Assembly: GCF_020567525.1 (NCBI RefSeq)
Contig: NZ_JAJCVI010000005.1
Span: 248,001 to 312,000, forward strand
DNA length: 64,000 nt
Direction: 5' to 3'
From: Halorubellus salinus
GTDB taxonomy: Archaea > Halobacteriota > Halobacteria > Halobacteriales > Natrialbaceae
Made by a program: the position numbers and the translations under genes. The stretch's first letter is position 1. Each line of letters starts with the position of its first letter. Below the pieces are notes generated by a model that saw only the letters and a list, made by a program, of their open reading frames with translations, had not been told where the DNA came from and ran no database searches. Positions 1-10,475 of this stretch are shown piece by piece.

Positions 1-261
1 ACGGCCCTCGGGCGCGAGCGAGACGAACGGGACGGCGACGAGCCACGCGCCGAGCGCGAACGCCCACACGGCCTCGTAGTCGAGGACGCCACTGGCTGCG
101 GCGACGACGCCCGCGAGCGCGCCGAGCGCGAGCACCGCGGCGACGAACGTCGTCCGAGCGTCCGTCGCGACGGCGTCCGCGAGGAGCGCGACGACGAACA
201 CCGCGACGAGGACGACGCCGGCGGCGACGCCGACGCGCTCGAAGCGACTCGGGTCGGTCAT
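1..261 (-). CDS. Hydrophobic membrane protein, cut by the window edge
   Basis: The reading frame starts at an ATG (259-261) and runs off the left edge, so only the first 87 codons are seen. The protein begins MTDPSRFERVG and then alternates long Val/Ala/Leu stretches with short polar turns, giving about three membrane segments. I do not recognise the family. Compositional bias matches the neighbouring genes. It lies upstream of, and on the same strand as, the thioesterase, with about 65 bases between the thioesterase stop and its own start. No function is inferred beyond membrane location. Confidence 0.6.
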   Translation of the reverse strand, partial: MTDPSRFERVGVAAGVVLVAVFVVALLADAVATDARTTFVAAVLALGALAGVVAAASGVLDYEAVWAFALGAWLVAVPFVSLAPEGR

Positions 262-326
262 GCGACTGCCTGCGAGAGCGCACAGAATAGGTCTGTTGGT
301 GACTCACCCCGCGAGGTCGTGCGCGT

Positions 327-764
327 TCACTCCGCGAGGTCGTGCGCGGTCGTCTGCATCTCGCGTTCCTCGTCGGAGTCGACGTCGAGCGCCGGCACCC
401 CCGTCGGTTTCCCGTCCTCGTCGACGGCGACGAACGTGAAGCACGCCGCGGTGGTCTTCGCCATCTCACCGGTCAGGGGGTCCTCGCGGTGCGCGCGCAG
501 GAACACGCGGACGCTCGTCCGCCCCGCGTCGAACACGTACGCCTCGATGACGGCGGTGTCGCCGACGGGAATCGGTCGTTCGAAGCTGAACTCGTCGACC
601 GCCGCGGTCACGCACGGCGCGCCAGCGAACCGCATCGCGCTCATCGCCCCCACCTCGTCCATCCACTTCATGAGGTTCCCGCCGTGGACGGCGTCGTAGT
701 TGTTCGCGTGATTCGGCTGGACGCGCTGGCGGTTCTCGATGTACGTCTCGGCGAGCGAAGCCAT
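327..764 (-). CDS. Acyl-CoA thioesterase, hotdog fold
   Basis: A 145-residue protein that should hydrolyse acyl-CoA thioesters in the cytoplasm. It has the YciA/BACH-type hotdog layout: an N-terminal strand, then NHANNYDAVHGGNLMKWMDE (about residues 18-37), where Asn and Asp precede the central hotdog helix, followed by the strands VTAAVDEFSFERPIP and the C-terminal FTFVAVDEDGKP. Length and motif order match single-domain members. A second, shorter-range relative lies at 20350-20844. Substrate chain length cannot be told from sequence. It reads on the same strand as rfcC but is separated from it by about 50 bases. Confidence 0.88.
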   Translation of the reverse strand: MASLAETYIENRQRVQPNHANNYDAVHGGNLMKWMDEVGAMSAMRFAGAPCVTAAVDEFSFERPIPVGDTAVIEAYVFDAGRTSVRVFLRAHREDPLTGEMAKTTAACFTFVAVDEDGKPTGVPALDVDSDEEREMQTTAHDLAE

Positions 765-813
765 ACGTCGACCGTTCGCGCACCCGCCGCAAAAACCCCG
801 GGCGCGAACCGGC

Positions 814-1836
814 TCAGGTGTCGACGCGCGGCCCGTCCTCGCGGCCGAGTTCCGCGAGCATGTGCGAGAGGTGCACGCGGTCGCTCGACCCCTCGGTCAT
901 GTCGAGGTCGATCTGGCCCGCGAGCTCGTACAGCGTCGCCAGCCTGTCGCCGTCGTACCGCGACCTGGCCTCGTCGAGCACGACCTCGAGGACCTCGCCG
1001 CCCTCGTAGCCCTCGTCGACGAGGAGGTCGTCGAGGACGCCCCTGGCGTCCATGAACTCGCCGGCTTCGGCCGCGTCCAGCATCTCCTGGACCTGCTCCT
1101 CGTGCGCGACGTCACCGAGCGTCTCGTACGCCGCCTGCATCGACACCTCGCCCTCGCCCTCGTACGTCGTCTGCGCCGCCAGCACCGCCTCGCGCACGTC
1201 ACCGTCCGCGAACCCGGCGACGTACTCCAGTCCGTCCGCGTCGTATTCGACGCCCTCGCGCTCGCAGACGCGCTCGAGGACGTCGACGAGCGCGCCGTGA
1301 CTCGCCGCCGGCATCGACACCGGGAAGCACCGCGACCGGATCGGCGGAATGAGCTTCGTCGGCTGGCGCGTCGTCACCACGAACTGCGTCGCCTCGTGGT
1401 ACTGCTCCATCACGCGCCGCAACGCCTGCTGGAAGTCGATGCGAACCGCCTCCGCGTTGTCGAGCACCACCGTCTTGTAGTGCCCGCTCACGGGCTGATA
1501 GCTCGCACTCTCCTTCAGCACGTGGTTTATCATGTCGCGCTTGGAGAGGTGGGACTTCCCGCGGAGGAACGACGCGAACCGCGGGTCGTTCGTGATCTCC
1601 TTTTTCGTCCTATCGAAGAAGTCCGCGACGTTGATCTCCACGAGGTCGTTCTCCGGGTCCGCGTGGCTCTCCCGCGCGAGCGCTCGCGCGGCAGCGGTCT
1701 TCCCGACGCCCGCCGGCCCGTACAGCACGAGGTTTATCGGGTCGTCCACGGCGTGCTGGAGGTACTCGCGAGCGTCCTCCTGAGGGAGGTCCGCGAGCGT
1801 CGGCGCGTGTCGGTCGGTCCACAGCGGCGCGTCCAT
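814..1836 (-). CDS. rfcC: Replication factor C small-subunit-type clamp loader ATPase
   Basis: An AAA+ subunit of the clamp loader that opens PCNA and places it on primed DNA. Walker A is GPAGVGKT (about residues 40-47). The Walker B region reads VVLDNAEA in place of the usual acidic DEAD/DEAH-type ending, so ATP hydrolysis by this subunit may be weak. The RFC signature SRC follows at about 168-170, then the helical collar domain. Two GTG codons precede the ATG; I chose the ATG at 1836, giving 340 residues. Haloarchaea carry three RFC genes; the degenerate Walker B and the neighbouring rnz fit the one called rfcC. The paralogue assignment is less certain than the family. Confidence 0.85.
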   Translation of the reverse strand: MDAPLWTDRHAPTLADLPQEDAREYLQHAVDDPINLVLYGPAGVGKTAAARALARESHADPENDLVEINVADFFDRTKKEITNDPRFASFLRGKSHLSKRDMINHVLKESASYQPVSGHYKTVVLDNAEAVRIDFQQALRRVMEQYHEATQFVVTTRQPTKLIPPIRSRCFPVSMPAASHGALVDVLERVCEREGVEYDADGLEYVAGFADGDVREAVLAAQTTYEGEGEVSMQAAYETLGDVAHEEQVQEMLDAAEAGEFMDARGVLDDLLVDEGYEGGEVLEVVLDEARSRYDGDRLATLYELAGQIDLDMTEGSSDRVHLSHMLAELGREDGPRVDT

Positions 1837-2014
1837 CACCACGACGTAGTCGCGGCCGCGGTACGAATCTGTCGGTTACGTCACGGCGTCGTCGCCCACC
1901 GAGTCGACGCGATGCCCTCGCACGCAGTCCAAGCGACGCCCTCGCACGCAATCGACGCGCGCCGCTATGGAGGTCGTGGAGAACGGAAGAATGCGCGGAG
2001 AAAGTGGTTGCCGG

Positions 2015-3370
2015 TCAGACCGCGGCGAGCGCGTGCCCGCCGAGTTGCTGTGCGGTCACGCTACCGTTACCGTTCCCGCCGCCGTTGCCGCCCTTGACCT
2101 TGCGTTCGAGTTCGACCTCGGCGTCGCCGCTGGTGACCGTCACCTCGAGCTCGTCGGTGTCGGGGACCTCGAACGCGAGCGTCCCGTCAGCACCGGTCTC
2201 GCCGACGGCCTCGCCGTTCACGGAGACGGTCGCGTTCGCGACCGACCCGTTCGCGTCCGTCACCGAGAGCGTGACGTTCTCGCCGGCACGAACCTTGCCG
2301 TCGAGCGTCGCCTCGAGCGCGCGCTCGGTCTCGGACTCGTCGTCCTCGGTCTCGGAGTCGTCGTCGCTATCGTCGTCATCGTCGTCGCCCTTGTCCTTCC
2401 CGTTCGCGCCGCTGTTCCCGGGGTTCTCGGGCTTCCCGTTCTTGTTCACCTTCTCGATCTCGACCTGGTCGCCAGTCCCGGACTCGCTCACGATCGGCCG
2501 GAGGATGTACTTCCCGGAGTTCCCGGCCTTGTGGACGTTGATGTCGAACACGAAGTCCGGCGAGGAGTTCGCCGACAGCTCGAAGTTCTTGTTGAGCTGG
2601 AGCTTCGAGCTCGGGAGCTTGACGTTCACGGACTCGCCGTTCGTGAGCGTCGCGTTGATGTCGCTGACGTACACGAACACCTTGTCGTACTCGCCGGCGG
2701 GCACCGACACGTTCGAGATGGCGGTCGCGTTCGCGCCCTTGAGCTTCGTCAGGTCCACGGTCTCGTTGTCGACGTCGTGCATGACCCAGCCGTCCTTCGA
2801 TTCCGCGTCGTCGTCATCGTCGGACGCCTCGGGTTCCTCCGTCTCCTCGGGTTCCTCCGTCTCCTCGGGTTCCTCCGTCTCCTCGGGTTCCTCCGTCTCC
2901 TCGGGTTCCTCCGTCTCCTCGGGTTCCTCCGTCTCCTCGGGTTCCTCAGTCTCCGTGGGCTCCTCGGTCTCGGTGTCGTTCATATCGACGGTCGTCTCGT
3001 TCGGGTCGTCGACCGTCGTGGTGTCGACGTCGCCGACGTCGGCGTTCGCGTCCGCCTCGGTCGTGTCGTTCGCCGACGCCGTCTCGTCGGCGTCGTCGTC
3101 TTCGGCGTCGTCACCGCCGGCCTTGTGCAGGCCGATCTTCGTGATGGTGACGTTCAGGTGCTCGAAGTCCTCGATGGCGCCCGGGCGGTCGCTCACGTAG
3201 AACGTGAGGGCCGCCGAGTCGCTCGCGGCCATCGAGCCGGTGTCGCCGCCGACACCGTCGTCGGTCGTCGCCTGTGCTTGCGTCGTCGTGCCCGGCACGG
3301 CCGTCGAACAGCCCGCCAGGACGAGGAGGGCTGCCACGGCGACCGCACCGACCGCCTTCTTCGTGGGCAT
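2015..3370 (-). CDS. DUF4382 lipoprotein with acidic repeat
   Basis: A secreted, lipid-anchored protein of 451 residues. The N-terminus has a short positive region, a hydrophobic stretch and the lipobox LAGC near residue 18-21. A DUF4382-type domain is recognisable from LTFYVSDRPGAIEDFEHLNV (from about residue 55) through the VPAGEYDKVFVYV strand and KYILRPIV. It is interrupted by a long acidic insert containing a run of TEEPEE repeats, and a second acidic stretch (DDDDDDSDDDSETEDD) precedes a C-terminal Ig-like region (NVTLSVTDANGSVANATVSV). Many N-x-S/T sites could be glycosylated. The function of DUF4382 is unknown. It is transcribed divergently from rnz. Confidence 0.85.
   Translation of the reverse strand: MPTKKAVGAVAVAALLVLAGCSTAVPGTTTQAQATTDDGVGGDTGSMAASDSAALTFYVSDRPGAIEDFEHLNVTITKIGLHKAGGDDAEDDDADETASANDTTEADANADVGDVDTTTVDDPNETTVDMNDTETEEPTETEEPEETEEPEETEEPEETEEPEETEEPEETEEPEETEEPEASDDDDDAESKDGWVMHDVDNETVDLTKLKGANATAISNVSVPAGEYDKVFVYVSDINATLTNGESVNVKLPSSKLQLNKNFELSANSSPDFVFDINVHKAGNSGKYILRPIVSESGTGDQVEIEKVNKNGKPENPGNSGANGKDKGDDDDDDSDDDSETEDDESETERALEATLDGKVRAGENVTLSVTDANGSVANATVSVNGEAVGETGADGTLAFEVPDTDELEVTVTSGDAEVELERKVKGGNGGGNGNGSVTAQQLGGHALAAV
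2831..2974. repeat. 18-base tandem repeat inside the DUF4382 gene
   Basis: Eight 18-base units in tandem, the first six identical (unit GGGTTCCTCCGTCTCCTC on the plus strand) and the last two diverged. On the minus strand each unit encodes a six-residue acidic repeat of Glu, Thr and Pro (EETEEP register). Because the period is a multiple of three, copy-number changes would keep the reading frame and lengthen or shorten the acidic spacer. Confidence 0.97.
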
Positions 3371-3564
3371 CGTCGAGAGTACGTAGCGCCTACTTGGTCA
3401 TAACCTGGCCAGAACGTTCGACCCAATTCAGTCGGCGTGAACGGTTTGAACGGACGCGAACCGTCCGCGGAACCGGGCGGTTCGGCGGCGTTCCGGTCCG
3501 CGATATCGACACCGGGATCGTTCCGATACGGGTTTCCCCGTGGCGGCACGAGACTCACGCGAGC

Positions 3565-4500
3565 ATGTCGTTACGCGTGACGTTCCTCGGGACGAGTGGC
3601 GCGATCCCGACCACTGAACGGAATCCGGCCGCGCTGTTCGTGTCCCGAGAGGGCGACGACCTCCTCTTCGACTGCGGCGAGGGCACGCAGCGACAGATGA
3701 TGCGCTATGGCACCGGGTTCGGCGTCGACCACCTGTTCGTCACGCACACGCACGGCGACCACGTGCTGGGGATCCCCGGCCTCACGCAGACGATGGACTT
3801 CAACGAGCGCGAGCGACCGCTCGCCGTGCACGTGCCGGCGGGCGAACGCAAGACCGCGAAGCGGCTCCTGAACGCGACGGGGAACACGCCCGGGTTCCCC
3901 GTTCGCGTGAAGGAGGTGCGCGCGGGCGACGTCGCGCTGGACGGCGACGGCTACGAGGTCCGCGCGTTCGACGTGAATCATCGGACGAACGCGGTCGGGT
4001 ACGCGATAGTGGAGGACGACCGGAAGGGCCGGTTCGACCGCGAGAAAGCCGAGGACGAACTCGGTATCGAGCCGGGGCCAAAGTACTCGAAGCTCCATCG
4101 TGGCGAAGCCGTCGAGCTCGAGGACGGCACGGTCGTCGAGCCCGATTCGGTCGTCGGCGACCCGCGGCCCGGCCGCACGGTCGTCTACACGGGCGACACG
4201 ACGCCGACGGGGAGTACGGTCGACGTCGCGGAGGACGCGGACCTGCTCGTGCACGACGCGACGTTCACCGACGAGTGCGAGGAGCGCGCGGCGTCGACCG
4301 CGCACTCGACGGCCGCACAGGCCGGGAGTATCGCACAGCAGGCAGGTGCACGGCGGCTCGCGCTCGTCCACATCTCCTCGCGGTACGCCGGGGACGTCTC
4401 CGCGCACGAGGCCGAGGCCGCCGACGAGTTCGACGGGCGCTCGTGGGTGCCCCGGGACGGCGAGACGTTCGACGTCCCGTTCCCCGACAAAGACGACTGA
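3565..4500 (+). CDS. rnz: Ribonuclease Z (tRNA 3' processing endonuclease)
   Basis: Cleaves the 3' trailer of pre-tRNA to prepare the end for CCA addition. The 311-residue protein is the short form. It has the GEGTQRQ box (about 38-44), the metallo-beta-lactamase motif HTHGDH (61-66) that binds the two zinc ions, the exosite-type insert between them and the C-terminal strands, YTGDT, the DATFTDE strand, HSTAAQAG and the final HISSRY histidine motif. Start chosen at ATG 3565 because MSLRVTFLGTSGAIPT is the conserved N-terminus; the frame is open far upstream but that extension is not homologous. It sits close to rfcC, a pairing I recall from other haloarchaea. Confidence 0.96.
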   Translation: MSLRVTFLGTSGAIPTTERNPAALFVSREGDDLLFDCGEGTQRQMMRYGTGFGVDHLFVTHTHGDHVLGIPGLTQTMDFNERERPLAVHVPAGERKTAKRLLNATGNTPGFPVRVKEVRAGDVALDGDGYEVRAFDVNHRTNAVGYAIVEDDRKGRFDREKAEDELGIEPGPKYSKLHRGEAVELEDGTVVEPDSVVGDPRPGRTVVYTGDTTPTGSTVDVAEDADLLVHDATFTDECEERAASTAHSTAAQAGSIAQQAGARRLALVHISSRYAGDVSAHEAEAADEFDGRSWVPRDGETFDVPFPDKDD

Positions 4501-4522
4501 TTCGCTCCCGTTCCCCGTTCTG

Positions 4523-4660
4523 TCAGGCGCTTCCGTCGCGCTCGCGCGCCCACTCGACGAGCGGGCCGAACGCGTCGCAGAGGTCGCGGCCGTCGGCGGT
4601 GAGCGCGTACTCGACGCGCGGCGGTATCTCGTCGTACTGTTCGCGGTGGAGGATGCCGGC
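4523..4660 (-). pseudogene. C-terminal remnant of an HxlR-type regulator
   Basis: About 45 codons resembling the end of HxlR winged-helix regulators: LHREQYDEIPPRVEYALTAD matches the wing and following helix (typical wording: hRE-Y-xxPPRVEYxLTxxGR), then GRDLCDAFGPLVEWARERD. Upstream of this in the same frame the sequence (RFRAGARRGSGGEF) does not look like the helix-turn-helix half, and no other frame restores it. I read it as a decayed gene between rnz and the DUF460 gene. A functional short protein is less likely. Confidence 0.5.
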
Positions 4661-4768
4661 GTCGCACCGACGAGTGCGGTGTCGCCGGCCGTCCCCGTCC
4701 GCATCGCGCGCGAACTCGCCACCTGAACCGCGACGGGCGCCAGCGCGAAACCGCAACCCCCGCGGAAC

Positions 4769-4774
4769 TTATAC
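4769..4774 (+). promoter_or_regulatory. TATA-like element before the DUF460 gene
   Basis: TTATAC lies 25 bases before the GTG start at 4799 in GC-rich surroundings. This is the spacing expected for a haloarchaeal TATA box driving a leaderless or nearly leaderless transcript, and it supports the GTG start. Confidence 0.55.
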
Positions 4775-4798
4775 GCGTCTCGCCCCTATCGCCGGCCA

Positions 4799-6811
4799 GT
4801 GAGTGCGAGAACCAGCGCACTGGACAGCGTCGTCTTCGGCGTGGACGTCCAGAGCGGGGACGTGCGCGGGGACGCGCCGTCGTACGCGCTCGTCGTCCTC
4901 GAGTCGAGCGCGGGCGACGACGGGTACGAGATCGAGCGCGACGTGGTGACGCTCCGGAAGCTCCGGCGGCGCATCGCCGACGAGGAGCCCGGTATCGTCG
5001 CGACGGACAACATGTACGAGCTCGCCGCGGACAAGGACGCTCTGGTGCACTTCCTCGGCGAGCTCCCGGCGGGGACGAAGCTCGTGCAGGTCACGGGCGC
5101 GGAGCAACCCGAGCCGCTGTCGCGGGTGGCGAAGCGTCACGGCGTCCCGTACGGGAAGGACCCGATGCAGGAGGCCGAGGCCGCGGCGAGGTTGGCGGCG
5201 GCGAACGTCGGCGTGGAGGTGTCGGCGTTCACCGACGAGACCACCGTGAAGGTCGCTCGCGGCCGGTCGACGGGGAAGGGTGGCTGGTCGGAGGACCGGT
5301 ACACGCGACGCATCCACGGGAGCGTGAAGACGCGGACTCGCGAGGTCGAGTCGGAACTCGACGACGCGGGCCTGGAGTACGAGCGCGAGGTCACCGAGAA
5401 GTACGGCGGGTTCTCGCAGGCGCTCTTTCACGTCGAGGGGCGCCCGCAGGACATCCCCGTGAGCCGGCATCGGTCGGGGGACGTCAGGGTCGAGATCGAG
5501 CGCGAGCGCCGGGACGGCATCGAGTTCGAGCCGCTCGCGAAGCGCCGCGACCACGTGCTCGTCGGCGTCGACCCCGGTACGACGACCGCGGTCGCCATCG
5601 TCGGTCTCGACGGGAGCGTGCTCGACGTCCTCTCCACGCGGACCGCGGACACGGCGGCGGTCATCGAGTGGATCGTCGAGCGCGGCCGCCCCATCGTGGT
5701 CGCGGCGGACGTGGAGCCGATGCCGAACACGGTCGAGAAGATACGGCGGAGCTTCGACGCCGCCGGCTGGATTCCCGAGACGGACCTGCCGGTGGACGAG
5801 AAACAGCACCGGACGCGCGAGGAGGGGTACGAGAACGACCACGAGCGGGACGCGCTCGCCGCCGCCCTCTTCGCGTTCGACGACCACGAGGACCAGTTCG
5901 AGCGGGTGGCCCGGAAGACGCCGCCGCGCCTGGACCGCGGCGAGGTGACGGCGCGCGTCGTCGCGGGCGAGGAGTCCGTGGAGGCGGTCGTCGAGGACCT
6001 CACGGCGAGCGACGACGACGGCGGCGGCGACGACGGGAGCGAGCACGTCGAACGCGAGTTGAGCGCGGAGGAGAAGCGCATCAAGACCCTGGAGCGCCAG
6101 GTCGAGCGGCTCCAGGACCACGTCGCGAGCCTGGAGGAGACGGTCGGCGAGAAGGACGACCGCATCGAGGAGCTGGAGGGCGAGCTGGAGGAGTCACGGC
6201 GCGAGGAGCGTCGTGACGCGCGCGAACGCCGCACCGTCTCGCGGCTGAAGCGCCGGAACGACGCGCTCGAACGCGACGTCGACGAGCGCGACGACCGCAT
6301 CGACGAACTCGAGGGGAAGCTCGCGCGCCTGAAGGAGCTCTGGAAGCTCGACCACTCGAACTTCGCGGACGTCGAGGAGAAGAAGAAGGGGCTCGTGCCG
6401 GTCAAGCCCGTCGACGAGTTCACGAAGGCCGCTATCGACGACGCCCACGAGGCCTACGGTATCGCGACCGACGACGTCGTGTTCCTGCGGAACGCGGCCG
6501 GTGCAGGGCGGTCGACCGCGGAGAAGCTCGCGGCGTTCGAACCACGGGTCGTGCTCGTCGGCGACGGCGGCCTGTCGGACATGGCCGACGCCGTCCTGTT
6601 CGACGCCGAGGTTCCGGTCGGGCCGGCCGACGACGTCGCGATGCAGGAGGTCGACGAGCTCGCGGTCGCCCGCGAGAACGACGTCGACGCCGTCGTCGAG
6701 GACTGGCACGACCGCGCCGAACAGCGCCGGAAGGAGCGCAAGGCCGAGCAGCTCGACCAGCTCATCAGCGAGCACCGTGCCGAGACGAAGAAGGAGCAAC
6801 GACGGAGCTAG
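4799..6811 (+). CDS. DUF460 protein: RNase H-like domain plus coiled coil
   Basis: A 670-residue protein of the archaeal DUF460 family (COG2433). The N-terminal part (about 1-200) contains GVDVQSGD and the segment GKGGWSEDRYTRRIHGSV. A second RNase H/RuvC-like domain begins near 257 with HVLVGVDPGTTTAVAIV, with later acidic positions (ADVEPMPNTVEK, ENDHERDALAAAL) that fit a RuvC-type active site. Residues about 420-520 are a charged coiled coil, and the C-terminus ends in a basic helix. The start is a GTG supported by a TATA-like element. The biological role is unknown; a structure-specific nuclease is plausible but inferred only from the fold. Confidence 0.88.
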   Translation: MSARTSALDSVVFGVDVQSGDVRGDAPSYALVVLESSAGDDGYEIERDVVTLRKLRRRIADEEPGIVATDNMYELAADKDALVHFLGELPAGTKLVQVTGAEQPEPLSRVAKRHGVPYGKDPMQEAEAAARLAAANVGVEVSAFTDETTVKVARGRSTGKGGWSEDRYTRRIHGSVKTRTREVESELDDAGLEYEREVTEKYGGFSQALFHVEGRPQDIPVSRHRSGDVRVEIERERRDGIEFEPLAKRRDHVLVGVDPGTTTAVAIVGLDGSVLDVLSTRTADTAAVIEWIVERGRPIVVAADVEPMPNTVEKIRRSFDAAGWIPETDLPVDEKQHRTREEGYENDHERDALAAALFAFDDHEDQFERVARKTPPRLDRGEVTARVVAGEESVEAVVEDLTASDDDGGGDDGSEHVERELSAEEKRIKTLERQVERLQDHVASLEETVGEKDDRIEELEGELEESRREERRDARERRTVSRLKRRNDALERDVDERDDRIDELEGKLARLKELWKLDHSNFADVEEKKKGLVPVKPVDEFTKAAIDDAHEAYGIATDDVVFLRNAAGAGRSTAEKLAAFEPRVVLVGDGGLSDMADAVLFDAEVPVGPADDVAMQEVDELAVARENDVDAVVEDWHDRAEQRRKERKAEQLDQLISEHRAETKKEQRRS

Positions 6812-6869
6812 ACGGCGAACCGCCGGCGACCGCGGGCCATGGCGTCGCGCGTCCCACGCACCTGCCTGG

Positions 6870-7067
6870 TCACTTCCAGGGACTCGGGGCGACGCCGAGT
6901 CGGACGACGACGGGGCGGTACAGGAACGCGAGCGCGACGACGACCACCAGTTCGCCCCAGAAACCGAGGTCGCCGACGGCCGTTCGAAGGATCGTGAGAA
7001 CGCCGAAGACGAGGATGATCATCGCGAGGTAGTGCGGAACGAGTTCCTTCAACTGGTCGGTGTCCAT
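6870..7067 (-). CDS. Small two-helix membrane protein
   Basis: A 65-residue protein beginning MDTDQLKELVPHYLAMI, with two hydrophobic helices (about 14-33 and 36-55) and a short basic tail. It resembles small haloarchaeal membrane proteins of unknown function. A TATA-like element on the minus strand at 7098-7089 is well placed for the ATG at 7067. The upstream neighbour on the plus strand (DUF460) ends about 60 bases from its stop, so the two are convergent. Confidence 0.72.
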   Translation of the reverse strand: MDTDQLKELVPHYLAMIILVFGVLTILRTAVGDLGFWGELVVVVALAFLYRPVVVRLGVAPSPWK

Positions 7068-7088
7068 ACGTCACAATAGGCGAGGACC

Positions 7089-7098
7089 GGTATAAACC
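7089..7098 (-). promoter_or_regulatory. TATA-like element for the 65-residue membrane protein
   Basis: Read on the minus strand this is GGTTTATACC, itself nearly palindromic, 22-31 bases before the ATG at 7067. Spacing fits a leaderless transcript. Confidence 0.5.
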
Positions 7099-7181
7099 AT
7101 CCTCGGCGGCAGGACGCGACCCGTGCTCGCGAGCGTCCGCGGGGCCGTCGACGACCGGACCGTTAGACACAGCGGATGGAT

Positions 7182-7349
7182 TCAGCGGTCCTGTCGGTCC
7201 AGCTTGCCACCGATCGCTGCTCCGAGAACCATGCCGATTCCCATTCCCAGGCCGATGCTATCGATCGCTATCCCGAGGCCGACACCGAGAGCGAGGCCAA
7301 CGCCGGCGCCGCGCGTCACTCCCCTCTCGGATGTTCGTAGGTATCGCAC
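7182..7349 (-). CDS. Short glycine-rich membrane protein, start uncertain
   Basis: The C-terminal 40 residues are a glycine-zipper-like hydrophobic stretch (VGLALGVGLGIAIDSIGLGM, then GIGMVLGAAIGGKLDRQDR). Similar small haloarchaeal proteins exist. The frame is open far upstream, but that extension is arginine/histidine-rich and overlaps the next gene, so it is not coding. I propose GTG at 7349 (55 residues); a second GTG at 7319 would give 45. It may also be a truncated relic. Function unknown. Confidence 0.45.
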   Translation of the reverse strand: MRYLRTSERGVTRGAGVGLALGVGLGIAIDSIGLGMGIGMVLGAAIGGKLDRQDR

Positions 7350-7537
7350 GATACAGAGTCTACGCCAGTCTGGAGCATAGCTATTCGCTCTGTGCAGAAC
7401 GGTCCGATCGGTCTGACGCCGAGCGCTGCTCGTGACCGACTCGCACTCGCACAGCTCGGCATCGGGTGCTTCGGCGCGAGAGGCGTGAGAATGGCTTCGT
7501 CGGGTCGATACCGGGTTCGTTCGCGCGTTCGCCCGCC

Positions 7538-7756
7538 TTACATCATGCCGCCCATGCCCATCATCCCCATGAGGCCGGAGACGAGGGCGCGGACGAAGAG
7601 GCCGAGGCCAGCGAGGACGAGCGCGATACCGCCGCCGATGATGAGGTTCTGGCTGGCGATAGCTGCGATGCCGCCGAGGATGCACAGCAGCCCGAGGAAT
7701 CCGGAGACGCCGAGCATCTGCCGCATGCGTCCGAGACCGCCACTTCGTTGACTCAT
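7538..7756 (-). CDS. Small hydrophobic membrane protein, Gly/Met-rich tail
   Basis: A 72-residue protein (MSQRSGGLGRMRQMLGVSG) with two membrane helices separated by a short QN turn, ending in MMGMGGMM. Similar proteins are common in haloarchaea and lack a known role. It is transcribed away from the aIF1A gene, with about 125 bases between the two starts. Confidence 0.7.
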   Translation of the reverse strand: MSQRSGGLGRMRQMLGVSGFLGLLCILGGIAAIASQNLIIGGGIALVLAGLGLFVRALVSGLMGMMGMGGMM

Positions 7757-7849
7757 GTCCCCCGATTGCTTGGCGGGACGGCCTAAACCTGCCGGTCCGT
7801 GGCCGGACGAAGCGGGGTTCGAGTGGGGTTTCGGTCGCCAGAGAGGGAA

Positions 7850-7861
7850 TTAGTTAAAACC
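7850..7861 (+). promoter_or_regulatory. TATA-like element before eif1A
   Basis: TTAGTTAAAACC lies 22-33 bases before the ATG at 7883. It is the only AT-rich stretch in the divergent intergenic region and fits a short-leader transcript. Confidence 0.5.
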
Positions 7862-7882
7862 GTCGCGCGAGAACCGGTTGAT

Positions 7883-8173
7883 ATGAGCGACAACGACGAC
7901 GGGGGACGGAAGGACCTCCGGATGCCCGACGACGATGAGGTGTTCGCTACCGTGACAGACATGCTCGGCGCGAACCGGGTGAAAGTCAGGTGCGCGGACG
8001 GCGTGGAGCGCACCGCTCGCATCCCGGGGAAGATGCAGAAGCGCGTCTGGATCCGGGAGGACGACGTCGTCCTCGTCGACCCGTGGGACTGGCAGGACGA
8101 GAAGGCCGACATCACGTACCGGTACGAGAAGCAGGACGCCGAGCAGCTCCGGGAAGAAGGCCACATCGCCTGA
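7883..8173 (+). CDS. eif1A: Translation initiation factor aIF1A
   Basis: A 96-residue S1-like OB-fold protein that occupies the A-site region of the small ribosomal subunit during initiation. Recognisable are [52 protein letters not shown] and the [14 protein letters not shown] end. The conserved basic GKMQKRVWI segment is the rRNA-contacting loop. Start at ATG 7883; the frame is open upstream but homologous proteins begin near here, and a TATA-like element supports it. It stands alone between a divergent small gene and ligA. Confidence 0.96.
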   Translation: MSDNDDGGRKDLRMPDDDEVFATVTDMLGANRVKVRCADGVERTARIPGKMQKRVWIREDDVVLVDPWDWQDEKADITYRYEKQDAEQLREEGHIA

Positions 8174-8252
8174 CTCGTTCTCGACGCGCGTTCGTGCTCG
8201 CCGGGCGGGTAGTGGCGGGAACTACGAGCGTTTTAGGCGGATGCGGGCATAG

Positions 8253-10397
<2,145 letters not shown>

Positions 10398-10475
10398 ACG
10401 TCACCGCCACTCGGGGGCGCACCCCACCGCCTCGAACCGCCGACCCGGTGACCGGCGGATGCCCATAGAGTCAGT

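Noticed and set aside
1917-1960. Short direct repeat CCCTCGCACGCA before rfcC
   Set aside because: Two imperfect copies of about 12 bases in GC-rich DNA; too short and simple to separate from chance.
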